Origin: Oreohelix idahoensis
Taxonomy: Eukaryota > Mollusca > Gastropoda > Stylommatophora > Oreohelicidae
DNA length: 64,000 bases
Assembly: GCA_024509875.1 (NCBI GenBank)
Contig: JAMPIV010016257.1
Location: 1 to 64,000 of the forward strand
Direction: 5' to 3'
Below, one piece after another: positions 1 through 9,956 of this stretch. A program made the position numbers and the translations under genes. How positions within the stretch are numbered: position 1 is the first letter of the stretch; each line of letters opens with the position of its first letter. The notes under the pieces were generated by a model. It did no database searches. It was not told where the DNA came from and was given only the letters and a program-made list of their open reading frames with translations.

Positions 1-287
1 AAAGGTTGTGGATAGTGATAAGTTGTGTTTTTATGGTTTAAGGGAGGAGAGTTTTTGTTAAGTGGGGGGGGTTTAGTGAAAGAGGAGATAGAGGGGGTGA
101 ATTGTAATTGGGGGGTTGGTGAGGTTTTTGGGTGGTAGGGTTAGGTTGTTAAAAAATTTGAGGTTAAGGGGGGATTTATTTAGTATATGGTTGGAATGGA
201 TGTTAGAATGTGGCTTATGAATAAGTTAGTTTTTGATAATAAATGATTAACTTATAGTGTTTAAAGAGTTTATGTCGGTAATTTAAA
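1..287. other. C-free, G/T/A-rich stretch at the window start
   Basis: The first 213 bases contain no C on the + strand; the first C is at 214 and only a few follow before 288. The sequence has G runs and no open frame or recognisable element. It lies immediately outside the inverted repeat that starts near 288. It could be a real strand-biased sequence or low-quality sequence at a contig end; the noise in the adjoining arm favours the second reading. Confidence 0.7.
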
Positions 288-1219
288 AATCCAAGGGGCT
301 CTGCAAATAGGCAAAACTAACATATTTTTGTTCCTGGTTCTACTCTCTCCCAATGAAGCCCAATAATGTTCCACCACCCACTGCAAGAGTAGAAATTGGT
401 GGGTTGTTGCATGGGAAAAAGAATTGGTTGGTTGTATGGCATGGGGAAGAAGAGATGATTGGTTGGTAGTTTGGCATGGGGGAAGAACTAGATGGTAGAT
501 GGGTAGACAGTTTTGCTTGAGGTGTCCATGACAACCTGGGACTCACAAACAGACAAAACGCGGGGGGGTGGCTGTTGAAATTAGTGTTTTGTTTTGTCCG
601 ATCAAGATGGTGCTGTGCTTGTAACTGTGGAGTAAAAATTGTTCTTCTTGGCATATTTTCTCTTTAACGTGTAACAATAATCTCTGTCACTTATCCACAT
701 ACGTCGTCTGAACCTAATCGTACAATGTTTCAACCTCCATCGTACATTGTCTGAACTCTCATCGTACATTGTCCGAACCTATATCGTACATTTGCCTGAA
801 CCTCAACCGTTCATTGTCTTGAACCATCATCGTAAAATTGTCTGAACCTCATCCGATACATTGTCTGACCTAATCGTACATTTGTCTGTACCTCATCGTA
901 CATTGTCTGATCTAAGCCGTACATTGTCTGAACCTCAACCGTACATTAGTCTGAACCTCATCGTACAGCTTTGGTTATCGTATACAGTAGTACTGTTAAA
1001 CTTGCTCCAGTTAGTGAATTAATATCAATGTTGCTACTCGTTCGTCAGCCATATTATGCAACAGTGAGAACGTAATGGTCTCTGTAAGCGGTCATTTATA
1101 TTACAGTTTGTTTTGAAATGATGAGGCCGTCATGCCACTATCTCATATTGGTCGCCTTGTACGGGACATGACAAAGGGTCCGGTAGGCCTATTATTTCTG
1201 TCTCAAGAGAGACCCACAT

Positions 1220-2012
1220 CGGATATGTCGAAACTACGAAACGGCAATTTGTACAGTGTAGACAGAGAATCACTTTGGAAATTGATGAGGCATTATGGAG
1301 TTCCCCTGAAGATCATTAATTTAATAAAGAAAACATATGAAGACATGAACATTGCAGAGTTCTTCACGAAGACAGCTTACAGAAACCGTTTTGGGATAAG
1401 AACAGGAGTGCGACAGGGATGCCTCTTGTATCCATTTTCTTTTCTTACTAGCAATAGACTTGGTATATGAGATCATCGACAACACACAACATAAATGAGG
1501 AGATCAAGAGAAATCGGATCCAACACGAAAATGAGAATCTTCAACTCAAATGTGAAGTCAGTCCTATTGTATGGCTCTGAGACATGGAGAACAACAAAGA
1601 CAACAACCAAAAAGCTACAGACTTTCATAAATGGGTGCTTGCGTAGAATAGAGGGATTAAAATGGTATGACAAGGTTACCAAAGTGGAACTGAGGACAAG
1701 AACTAGACAAGTGCCAGTGGAACAAGAGATGAGAAGAAGACGATGGCGATGGATTGGACACACACTGAGGAGACCTGTTGATAGCATTACAAGGCAGTCC
1801 TTGTTCTGGAACCCCAGGGCAAGAGAGGCAGAGGTAGATCAAGAAGCACATGGAGAAGAGAGCTGGAAACAGAGGTGAAAATGATGAGAACGTGGAAAGA
1901 ACTTGAGATTATGGCACGTGACAGGAGGACTTGGCATGTGTTTGTTGAAGGCCTATGCTCCTTTGGGTGTGGAGGGTTATGAATGAATGAATGAATGAAT
2001 GAATGAAGAGAG
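1220..2012 (+). pseudogene. RTE-1 LINE reverse transcriptase fragment (left arm)
   Basis: This is a broken copy of the 3' part of an RTE-type non-LTR retrotransposon polyprotein. Frame 1132-1470 carries reverse-transcriptase block A/B remnants, including GVRQGC followed by YPFSF where the family has SPxxF. Frame 1495-1878 carries the C-terminal region, with VKSVLLYGSETW, then [13 protein letters not shown] and ITRQSLFWNP. The catalytic F/YADD segment is missing. The copy ends in a (GAAT)n tail at 1981-2007, the kind of short-repeat tail typical of RTE elements. Bases near 1220-1270 are corrupted relative to the mirrored copy at 3510-4172, where the frame across the same motif is cleaner. It is not functional. 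Confidence 0.8.
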
Positions 2013-2084
2013 ACCCCCGGGAACCCCACGGGGGTGACGGTTGTCTCTAGGTTTGGAAATTGTAGGTATACTTGATCTAAAATA

Positions 2085-2215
2085 AGGTAACGCTAGTCCT
2101 ACAGCCGACACTGCTGCAGGAAAGTTATGTTAGATCTTTGACTCTGTTAAGTTCAGCTTCGAGTTGTGGGGGGTGATCAGCTCCCTTCCTTGCTGCCTTT
2201 TCTTGTCCTAGGCAT
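2085..2215 (-). repeat. Diverged SINE-A body fragment (left arm)
   Basis: The order of the conserved SINE-A body is recognisable on the minus strand: a gctgcctttt-like block, then ggtgatcag, then the cagcagtgtcgg-like block corresponding to the cggcagtatctgc end of better copies. The tRNA-like head is absent. The mirrored copy lies at 3293-3425. Confidence 0.5.
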
Positions 2216-2660
2216 TACATATAAATTGTGTCATTCTGATGCTCAGCAAATTGCAGCAGACTTCATATTTCTGTGCTGTGAATTTTTTTCAGCTTTCGAA
2301 ATCTTTGTACATTCCTCAATACTCGTTGGCAGTTCATGCAGCCAGTCATTTCAGATGATTTCAGCCTTCACTGTGCAGCTAGCTAGCTATCCAAGATCGG
2401 TCTGTGCTGTGCACTGCGTTCTCGTTAGTCCCCCGACGAAGTAATTGTGGCTGTAACGTTGGCATTTTCGTTGTCCTTTGTCCTAGGACGTATTTATCAC
2501 AAAGAGCTAAAGCTCATTAATGGTGGATCAAAGACAAGACAAGGTGTAGACTGCCGATTTTTATCTACCCTGCCGTTTTGGACTAAATTACGATGCGTAC
2601 ATTGCAAAGATCTGCGTTTCTTTTGTCGGGCTATCATTTATATTGCGCAAAAGTGACGTC

Positions 2661-2848
2661 GTTGTTGTCCCGATACGTTAATTTTGTCCATGCTGCACGT
2701 TAACTTTGTCCCCGCTGCACGTTCACTTTCTCCTTGCGCGTTAACTTTGTCATACTGTGATGACAAATGAGTAAGTGGGTCTGCTAGAGGAGTGCGGAGG
2801 TAGGTGGGACGGACCAGAGCTTCCTATATGAAAAGGTCGAACTACAAT
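2661..2848. other. Spacer of the inverted repeat
   Basis: This 188 bp loop separates the arms. It is not itself palindromic. It contains about four imperfect units of roughly 22 bp sharing the core cacgttaactttgtc (2690-2752). Weak similarity between the two spacer ends continues for about 12 bases beyond the arm ends. Confidence 0.7.
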
Positions 2849-3292
2849 GACGTCACTTTTGCGCAATATAAATGATAGCCCGACAAAAGAAACGCAGATC
2901 TTTGCAATGTACGCATCGTAATTTAGTCCAAAACGGCAGGGTAGATAAAAATCGGCAGTCTACACCTTGTCTTGTCTTTGATCCACCATTAATGAGCTTT
3001 AGTTCTTTGTGATAAATACGTCCTAGGACAAAGGACAACGAAAATGCCAACGTTACAGCCACAATTACTTCGTCGGGGGACTAACGAGAACGCAGTGCAC
3101 AGCACAGACCGATCTTGGATAGCTAGCTAGCTGCACAGTGAAGGCTGAAATCATCTGAAATGACTGGCTGCATGAACTGCCAACGAGTATTGAGGAATGT
3201 ACAAAGATTTCGAAAGCTGAAAAAAATTCACAGCACAGAAATATGAAGTCTGCTGCAATTTGCTGAGCATCAGAATGACACAATTTATATGT

Positions 3293-3425
3293 AATGCCTA
3301 GGACAAGAAAAGGCAGCAAGGAAGGGATCTGATCACCCCCCACAACTCGAAGCTGAACTTAATAGAGTCAAAGATCTAACATAACTTTCCTGCAGCAGTG
3401 TCGGCTGTAGGACTAGCGTTACCTT
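3293..3425 (+). repeat. Diverged SINE-A body fragment (right arm)
   Basis: This is the mirror copy of the SINE-A fragment at 2085-2215, with the same blocks in the opposite orientation and no tRNA-like head. Confidence 0.5.
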
Positions 3426-3503
3426 ATTTTAGATCAAGTATACCTACAATTTCCAAACCTAGAGACAACCGTCACCCCCGTGGGGTTCCCGGGGGTCTCT
3501 CTT

Positions 3504-4172
3504 CATTCATTCATTCATTCATAACCCTCCACACCCAAAGGAGCATAGGCCTTCAACAAACACATGCCAAGTCCTCCTGTCACGTGCCATAATCTCAAGT
3601 TCTTTCCACGTTCTCCTCATCATTTTCACCTCTGTTTCCAGCTCTCTTCTCCATGTGCTTCTTGATCTACCTCTGCCTCTCTTGCCCTGGGGTTCCAGAA
3701 CAAGGACTGCCTTGTAATGCTATCAACAGGTCTCCTCAGTGTGTGTCCAATCCATCGCCATCGTCTTCTTCTCATCTCTTGTTCCACTGGCACTTGTCTA
3801 GTTCTTGTCCTCAGTTCCACTTTGGTAACCTTGTCATACCATTTTAATCCCTCTATTCTACGCAAGCACCCATTTATGAAAGTCTGTAGCTTTATCATTT
3901 GTTGTCATTTTCATTTTTTTCTCCCATGTCTCAGAGCCATACAATAGGACTGACTTCACATTTGAGTTGAAGATTCTCAAGGTCGCACTCCTGTTCTTAT
4001 CCCAAACGGTTCTGTAAGCTGTCCTTCGTGAAGAACTCTGCGTGTCATGTCTTCATATGTTTTCTTTATTAAATTAATGATCTTCAGGGGAACTCCATAA
4101 TGCCTCATCAATTTCCAAAGTGATTCTCTGTCTACACTGTCAAATGCCTTTTCGTAGTCGACAAATCCGATG
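3504..4172 (-). pseudogene. RTE-1 LINE fragment (right arm)
   Basis: This is the mirror of the left-arm RTE-1 fragment. On the minus strand it encodes the region around block A (a D-Y-E-K-A-F-D type motif near 4140-4165), then, after a deletion that removes blocks B to C, the C-terminal region KLQTFINGC...[13 protein letters not shown] (3626-3898). The 3' tail is the CATT repeat at 3504-3522 (GAAT on the element strand). It is truncated, internally deleted and non-functional. Confidence 0.8.
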
Positions 4173-4380
4173 TGGGTCTCTCTTGAGACAGAAATAATAG
4201 GCCTACCGGACCCTCAGACATGTCGTACAAGGCGACCAATATGAGATAGTGCATGACGGCCTCATCATTTAAAACAAACTGTAATATAAATGACCGCTAC
4301 AGATGACCATACGTTCTCACTGTGCATATTTGCTGATGAACGAGTAGCAACATTGATATTAATACACTATCTGGAGCAAG
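4160..4380 (+). repeat. C-family dispersed repeat, copy in the right arm
   Basis: It carries the C-family landmarks: gggtctctcttgagac, then ccctcagacatgtcgtac, aaggcgaccaat, and later a caaactg segment. The same order of landmarks occurs at 30.3 kb, 44.9 kb, 53.7 kb and 54.9 kb. No coding capacity is visible. Confidence 0.6.
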
Positions 4381-4411
4381 ATAACAGTACTACAGTATAC
4401 GATAACAAACT

Positions 4412-4618
4412 GTACGATGAGGTTCAGACAATGTACGATGAGGTTCAGACAATGTACGATTAGGATCAGACAATGTACGATGAGGTTCAGACAATGTACG
4501 ATGAGGTTCAGACAATGTACAATGAGGTTCAGACAATGTACGATTAGGTTCGGACAATGTACGATGAGGTTCAGACAATGTACGATGAGGTTCAGACAAT
4601 GTACGATTAGGTTCAGAC
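4412..4618 (+). repeat. 21 bp minisatellite, about 10 units
   Basis: Units follow the pattern gtacgatgaggttcag plus acaat, repeating every 21 bases with only a few substitutions (for example gattagg for gatgagg). Because 21 is a multiple of three it is open in several frames, producing 7-residue peptide repeats (RFRQCTM on +, PHRTLSE on -) that are not evidence of a gene. The mirrored array at 690-975 is the same repeat with many single-base insertions. Confidence 0.9.
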
Positions 4619-4959
4619 GCGTATGTGGATAAGTGAAGAGATATTGTACACGTTAAAGAGAAAATATGCAAGAAGAACATTTTTTACACCACAGTTACAA
4701 GCACAGCACCATCTGATCGACAAAACAAAACAGTAATTTCAACAGCACCCCCCGCGTTGTCTGTTGTGAGTCCCAGGTTGTCATGACAACTCAGCAAAAC
4801 TGTCTACCCATCTACCTCTTGTTCTTCCCCATGCCAAACTACCAACCAATCATCTCTCTTCCCCATGCCATACAACCAACCAATCTTTCTTCCCCATGCC
4901 ATACAACCAACCAATCTTCTACTCTTGCAGGCGCGTGGTGGAACATTATTGGGCTTCAT

Positions 4960-5160
4960 TGGGAGAGTTCAGAACCAGAACAAAATATGTTAGTTCTGCA
5001 TATTTGCAGAGCCCCCTTGGATGGGGAGAATGCACAGTATGTTACGCGTTTCTTCCTCCTAGCTTGGGACCAGAAGTGATGATCTTTTAAATTCAAGTCA
5101 TGCTGAAGAAACTGGAGCTCATGACTTTAACTCAACATGTTTCGAAATGTTAGAAAACCC
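4960..5160 (+). repeat. Fragment related to the LINE-I 5' leader
   Basis: It aligns by eye with 19850-20070 inside the LINE-I leader: both have a gagttc/gagccc start, accagaacaaaat/accagagcacagc, then agagccccctggat, ggggaatgcacag, accagaagtg and actggagctcatgac/cagaac in the same order. It straddles the outer end of the inverted repeat, so this leader fragment was present when the right arm formed. Confidence 0.65.
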
Positions 5161-5404
5161 ACAGGAAAAGCCTAGATCTACAGTATAAATAATACCAAGG
5201 ATTCTTCAACCTGGTATTGGCTACAAAAGAGTGAGAAGCTCAGCAGCGCTAGTTAAACAACACCAATCAGGCTTCATTCTCATTAGACGCCCGAAATGTT
5301 TTAATGTCTCTCTCTCTATAGCGTGATAGTGACATCTTACGGGCTCGCCAGAGGAAGATGTACCCTAGTCTTCCTTGTCTTCTCGTGAATGGGCTCTAGG
5401 CGGT

Positions 5405-5575
5405 CCGTAAAAGTAAATGTAGTCCCACAACAGATACTGCCGTAGGGGGGTGAAGTGTTAGAGACTTCACAATACAAGGTCCAGCATCGAGAAGTGGGGT
5501 GACCAGTTCCCTTCCTCGCTGCCTTTTCCTTCCCTAACTCAAAGATCAGTCAGGTACCCATTTACAGCTCCGTAG
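5405..5575 (-). repeat. SINE-A body (reverse orientation)
   Basis: The minus-strand SINE-A body is well conserved: acccatttacagct (complement of the post-head region), the gctgccttttccttcccta block, ggtgaccag, the aggtccagcatcgaga block and the cagatactgccgta end. It stops exactly where a + strand SINE-A head begins. Confidence 0.75.
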
Positions 5576-5672
5576 CCGATTGACAGAGTGGTTAGAGGGC
5601 TGGTCTCTCGCGCAAAGGTGCCAGGTTCGAATCACGCTACCGACACGCTCCAGTCTACCCAGCAATTACCAT
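5576..5672 (+). repeat. SINE-A tRNA-like head, head-to-head with the previous copy
   Basis: The sequence gattgacagagtggttag resembles a tRNA A box region and ggttcgaatcac a B box. It is followed by cgacacgctccagtctaccc, which normally joins head to body in this family. The body is absent here; instead the previous copy's body lies upstream in the opposite orientation. Confidence 0.7.
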
Positions 5673-6006
5673 AGACGTTTGCATTTAAAGGAGTAAATTA
5701 TGTTTACAATCAATTTTTATATTTCAGTTTGGTTATACGTAAGCTTAACGATTTTCCCTTGGAATAAAAAACATTATTTGTGGTAGTGTGACGTATAATG
5801 GAAATAGAGCCTACAGTAATCTGACAATCTTTTGTGACCTCGTAACGTTCTAGGATTTGCTAGCAAAGCCATGCATTTACAGCCTGTGTTTACTCACTTT
5901 TTCGTCACGCCTCTTTTCTTTGAACATAAGCAAACGAAGTGTTTACAAACTTTCGTGACCTGCCCGTCATAACAGGTAGCGAATCAGGGTTGTTTACCTG
6001 TTATCA
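5673..6006. other. No recognised feature
   Basis: AT-rich sequence without a convincing open frame, repeat or RNA gene. Confidence 0.5.
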
Positions 6007-6018
6007 GTTGTCACTCAG

Positions 6019-6327
6019 GGACCTAAGACGCGTCAACAGTGAGAAATGCAGTTAGCGACCCATAGCTAGACTGCTTGTGTCAGGGTCAGCGAACCATAGC
6101 TGACCAAGACCCTACTCCACCTCCAAGTGGTGGTCCTGGAAACAGGCTGCATCACTGCAGTCTGGCTGAGCGAGTAGGGATCGAAGAGGGAAGGCTAACC
6201 TGGTCCCAAAAATGCCGTGCTGAAGTCGGATGTGTCGGCCGAAAGGCGCAAATATCGCAGTTTCGCTGTAAACGGACACAACGCAACCAACGTCCTTTTC
6301 AGGACTAACGAAGAAGAAGAAGAAGAA
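6019..6327 (+). mobile_element. B element, about 310 bp, GAA tail, 12 bp target duplication
   Basis: The copy is flanked by a perfect 12 bp direct repeat, GTTGTCACTCAG, at 6007-6018 and 6328-6339. The element begins ggacctaagacgc and ends in (GAA)n. A second full-length copy at 37154-37467 begins and ends at the same points and is about 85% similar by eye. There is no tRNA-like head and no plausible coding frame. The tail and 10-12 bp duplications indicate LINE-type target-primed insertion. LINE-I and RTE-3 in this window also end in GAA/AAG repeats and are candidate sources of the machinery; that link is inference. Confidence 0.85.
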
Positions 6328-6339
6328 GTTGTCACTCAG

Positions 6340-8239
6340 AATTTTTGGATAGTCTAAGCACGTAGTTTTAGAATCATTGTGGAAAATGTGTTAACAGCAT
6401 TCGTGATTTTCTGGTAATAGAAATTAGTGTTTACGTGTTTAAAAGAGTTAGCTTTTACCAATTAAAAGTGTTAGCTTTTACCATTATAATTCACTTTGAT
6501 TTTCTAGCGTTAAAACTAGTGAAATAAAATAACGCGTAGCTATTACATACCAGATGTTCAGTTATCATGTTAATTTTCACCACACGCTTTCTCACTTAAG
6601 AAGAGACGGTTTTAGCTGATTGGTTAAATGCTAGGCGCGAATGATAGTGACAAAAAAGAATTCACGTTTTATTTCATTGTGCCTATTTATTATAAGTGCC
6701 TATTATTTAATATCATACGACTAAACTTTCAGACGCCGACCAAATTAATAGCTACTTAACGACCGGCGCTAGTTTGTGATAACTGACATTGTCCGCTGAT
6801 CGTTAAGCGCGAGCAAGAGGGGAGAGAGTCGCATAACTCATTCAACCTACACTCGCTAAGCGACGGTCGATAGGATATGCTAAAGACACCGTGTGCCTTT
6901 TAAATTTAATCAGGGCTAACGGAGTGGATAAGAGATCGTCTTGCCCCCGTCTGTGTGCATATATGCAGCTATATAGAACAATAGCATTTTCCCATAAATG
7001 TTTCTTATATATTCCTAGCAGACCTGATCAAGGGCGTCCAGCGGTCTTTTGGTCTTTTCTTTTTTTACTGATTGGTTAATGTTGTATTTTTGTGGCTTGT
7101 GCGTCACCAATTTCATTGGTGAGCAAGTATTTGCCAACGATACATGAGAAACATTTTAACTTGTAAATTTAACTGGACTTACCAAACCCAGCAATATTTT
7201 TCCAATTTTATCAGCCCACTGGGGTGTAGAAAAAATAACATTCATTCCCGACTTCTGACAGTCGTATTCAAGCGTAGCATCCAGAATTTACGCTGTTTTC
7301 AGAATCGGCACTCTACCATAGAGTCAGCAGATAGGATTTTCACCATTTATCAATAGTAACATTTTTAGCAACCAGATGTTTCCCAATACTGTAAGTATTT
7401 TCCTCTGTTAACTCTGAACCTCAAGATCACGCTCTTGCATCAACTATTGGCGGTGACACTGTGTTCATCCAGGAAAAACCCACACCAGATTCGGCGTTCA
7501 TCTCACTAGTCTTTATTTGTTAGAGGGTGGACTGGGGCCAATTTGGGAAATAAACCTGACATTTTATATAGTCAGGAAAAATTGTAATTCCAAGGGATAT
7601 CACCAAGAGTAGGTAAGAGTGATTGAGTGGCCACTGTATGAAAGAGAGTGAGCCTTTTTCTTTGTTACAGGGACTTTACCAAAACTGGATTTGCTTAAAC
7701 GTGTTAAATTTACTGGGTAGCCTATAGTAGGAACTTGTTTATTTTACTGTCTACTCTGTAACATAGTGCAAACCTTTGACCGTTGGGTTATTAACTTTTT
7801 GGGTTCTTTTCTCCATAGGGGGTGGGCACATTTATTCCGCTATTTCATATGTATGTAAATCTTTTTGTATTTGATCTTTCTTTAGATATTTGATGTTGTC
7901 AAGTTTAAATGATAATAAACAACAAAAGAAACTTAACTTTGTGTGTTGTCAGACCCATACCCAATTAACCGTAGTTTTTCACGTTTGTTTCTTGTTGTCA
8001 CATAGCTGTATGTGTGTGTTTAAACTTATATTTATATGTATGAGGAGGGCAAGGTTGTCTTGTACTAACTTATAGTCGTATAAATAGGCTGGAATAGAGA
8101 AACTTACTCATTCCAGAGACATATCTTCTCCTTAAGCTATCACCCGTGAAATATATTTCTCAAACCTTTTTCTCACGTATCTATCACCATCCAATCTACT
8201 CAGACGGGACAAAAATAGACAGTAGTAGAAGCCACCTTC
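6340..8239. other. No recognised feature
   Basis: About 1.9 kb of AT-rich sequence. Short open frames at 6891-7079 and 7144-7356 have no recognisable motif and I do not call them genes. Confidence 0.5.
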
Positions 8240-8517
8240 TGTCATAACTGACTATGGGAATGCGCCCCCGAGGAGATAGCCCTCAGCTGTTTGTTTCTTT
8301 TTTTTGGCTAGTGTTCTTTCGGCGTGCTCTTTTCGCTTCTGCTATCTGTGATAGCTTCTTTTTGCTTAATCTGTGCGGCATGGAGCATCGCCACTTGGGG
8401 GTAGCTTCATCCTCCCAAGTTGCTGTATTTATTTCCGATGCCTTTATGTCTCTCTTACACATACATCTGAACCCCATCTGCGGTCTTTTGCCATCATCAT
8501 GTTGCCCCAAAAGTTAG
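8240..8517 (-). pseudogene. 3' end fragment of a LINE-E type element
   Basis: On the minus strand 8283-8510 encodes CKRDIKASEINTATWEDEA and a WRC motif, matching the extreme C-terminus of the LINE-E polyprotein at about 59820-59900 (CKRDMRVLDMDPATWEDEA). The non-coding end gggcgcattcccatagtcag is also shared. The fragment is severely 5'-truncated. Its 5' edge abuts a tRNA-Asn-like sequence on the same strand. Confidence 0.8.
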
Positions 8518-8591
8518 CGTCCCTGGGTGGGCTCGAACCACCAACCTTTCTGTTAACAGCCGAACGCGCTAACTGACTGCGCATCACAGAC
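8518..8591 (-). tRNA. tRNA-Asn(GTT)-like gene or pseudogene
   Basis: On the minus strand this 74-base sequence matches eukaryotic tRNA-Asn very closely: a GCGC D-stem pair around agtcagtta, the anticodon loop CTGTTAA with GTT, and the T-arm GGTGGTTCGAGCCCACC. Two features argue against a working gene. The fifth acceptor pair is G-G instead of C-G, and the anticodon stem has a G-A mismatch (TTCGG against CAGAA). It is joined directly to the LINE tail at 8240-8517, so it may be a tRNA/LINE chimeric insertion or a SINE-like unit rather than an independent tRNA locus. Confidence 0.7.
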
Positions 8592-8781
8592 GGTATTATT
8601 TGTATGTTAAATTTTTAATTATACATTTATTTATATATGGTTTTCTAAGGTGTCCGTAGCCTTCACTGGACAATCAATAAGGGTCCATGGAAAATAAAAT
8701 AAATAAATAAAAAAATGGTTAAGAACCCATTGTCTTACCGCTTTAGAACACAAGGCGGAAAGCCAACTAAAACGTTGGGTT

Positions 8782-8873
8782 GGGGGGGGGGGGGGGGTGA
8801 AAAGGGGCAAGATGGCACTAAGCTGATTGACTTCCAAAACACTTTCAATGAAGGGGGGGGGGGGGGGGGGGGG
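8782..8873 (+). repeat. Two poly-G runs (16 G and 21 G)
   Basis: Uninterrupted G runs lie at 8782-8797 and 8853-8873. Apparent reading frames crossing them give polyglycine and are not genes. Confidence 0.9.
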
Positions 8874-8959
8874 AGACCCCTAGAAGGACTTGGTTTTTAT
8901 CCTTGGACGTGCCTTTTACTTCTGTTTCTGTTGGCTGGTATGTGCTCTTTATGTCTGTA

Positions 8960-9175
8960 ATTCTTTTATTTTTTCTGTCATTCTAATTTTTCTTTCTTTC
9001 TATCCTTCTTTCTTTCTTGCTATCATTCTCTCTTTCTTTCTATCAATCATTCATGCTGCCTTTATTTCTGTCATTCTGTCTTGCTTTCTGTCATTCTGTA
9101 TATCTTGCTTTCATCCTGTCTTTCTGACTAATAACCAGTCTTTCTTTCTGACATTGTGACTTTCTTTCAAGTGCC
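8960..9175 (+). repeat. Imperfect pyrimidine-rich simple repeat
   Basis: Repeated tttct, cattc and tgtcattctg units; low complexity, no coding signal. Confidence 0.8.
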
Positions 9176-9660
9176 TACAATTTACTCACCATTTAGGCAT
9201 TTCTTTATGACTCACAAGCCTCGGCTTCACTTCTCTTTCTTTACTGGTACAATAGTCACTGAAGCCATCTAACGTAATCCACACTTACTATTAACGTTTG
9301 TAATACACCAGGTCATGTCAAATTTAATAGACCTTCGATTTCTTTGACAAAGAAGAGCAACAGGTAAAAGTCTGCCTGACAGGAACAAAGAATGGATCGG
9401 CTTTGTTTCGGCCCGATAATTTTTTAAAGTGTGTAAGGACAGAATAAAGCCGGGAATTATTTCGGTGTGACTTTCCACTGATACTGTATTTTTGGAAAGG
9501 ACGCATCATAGACTCGCTTGATGTGTCATTGTCTACAAAGAGTATGTTAACAGAAACAACATATTACCTGTGACTAGATCGGCTACTGGAGTGTCAGGAA
9601 AAATGTTTTTAAAAGTATGTCAGGTAGTTTTATTTCCTACAGTTACAGGTGAAGAATGTA
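9176..9660. other. No recognised feature
   Basis: A minus-strand open frame of 69 codons (9269-9478) has no motif I recognise. Confidence 0.5.
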
Positions 9661-9667
9661 ATGCAGG

Positions 9668-9669
<2 letters not shown>

Positions 9670-9700
<31 letters not shown>

Positions 9701-9817
9701 GCCGATAAAAAGGTGCCATTTCTGTTACATGCACCGAAAAAGAACAGACACTATGGGACTTCAACATTTAAGAAACGGAAGAACGCTCGGATTTTTTGTT
9801 TGTGTTGGTTTTTTTCC

Positions 9818-9872
<55 letters not shown>
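9670..9872 (+). repeat. Poly-G runs of 29 and 53 bases
   Basis: G runs lie at 9670-9698 (29) and 9820-9872 (53), the second followed by a purine-rich G/A tract to about 9935. The sequence has very strong G-quadruplex potential. Open frames across this stretch are polyglycine/polyproline artefacts. Confidence 0.9.
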
Positions 9873-9873
<1 letters not shown>

Positions 9874-9956
9874 GGGGAGGGAGGAGTGAGGGGGAAGAGG
9901 GGAAGGAGAGAGAGGGGGAGGGGGGGAGCGCAAAATGAATGAATATCCAGAGACAG

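Larger units (their letters stand above)
288..2660. repeat. Left arm of a large inverted repeat
   Basis: This arm is the reverse complement of 2849-5022. The inner part (about 2050-2660) differs from its partner by only a few bases: I saw two substitutions in a coding-like stretch of about 600 bases. The outer part (288 to about 1270) carries many one-base insertions and substitutions relative to the right arm. Inside the arm, from outside in, are a stretch matching 4670-5022, a corrupted 21 bp tandem repeat (690-975), a C-family piece (about 1000-1215), an RTE-1 LINE fragment (about 1220-2015) ending in a GAAT-repeat tail, and a diverged SINE-A piece (about 2085-2215). The right arm lacks about 120 bases present here near 1410-1540. 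Confidence 0.85.
2849..5022. repeat. Right arm of a large inverted repeat
   Basis: This is the reverse complement of 288-2660, ending where the mirrored sequence stops at gagcccccttggat. The sequence is cleaner than the left arm: the 21 bp array at 4412-4618 is regular and the LINE fragment reads through its block A region. Compared with the left arm it has lost about 120 bases near 3978 and has an altered T-rich patch near 3895-3930. Beyond 5022 the sequence continues as a relative of the LINE-I leader, with no counterpart on the left. Confidence 0.85.

Noticed and set aside
2166..2656. Two matching small proteins (92 and 69 codons) encoded in both arms of the inverted repeat
   Set aside because: They agree because the DNA arms are copies. 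The 92-codon frame overlaps a SINE-A fragment, and neither has a recognisable motif or start context.
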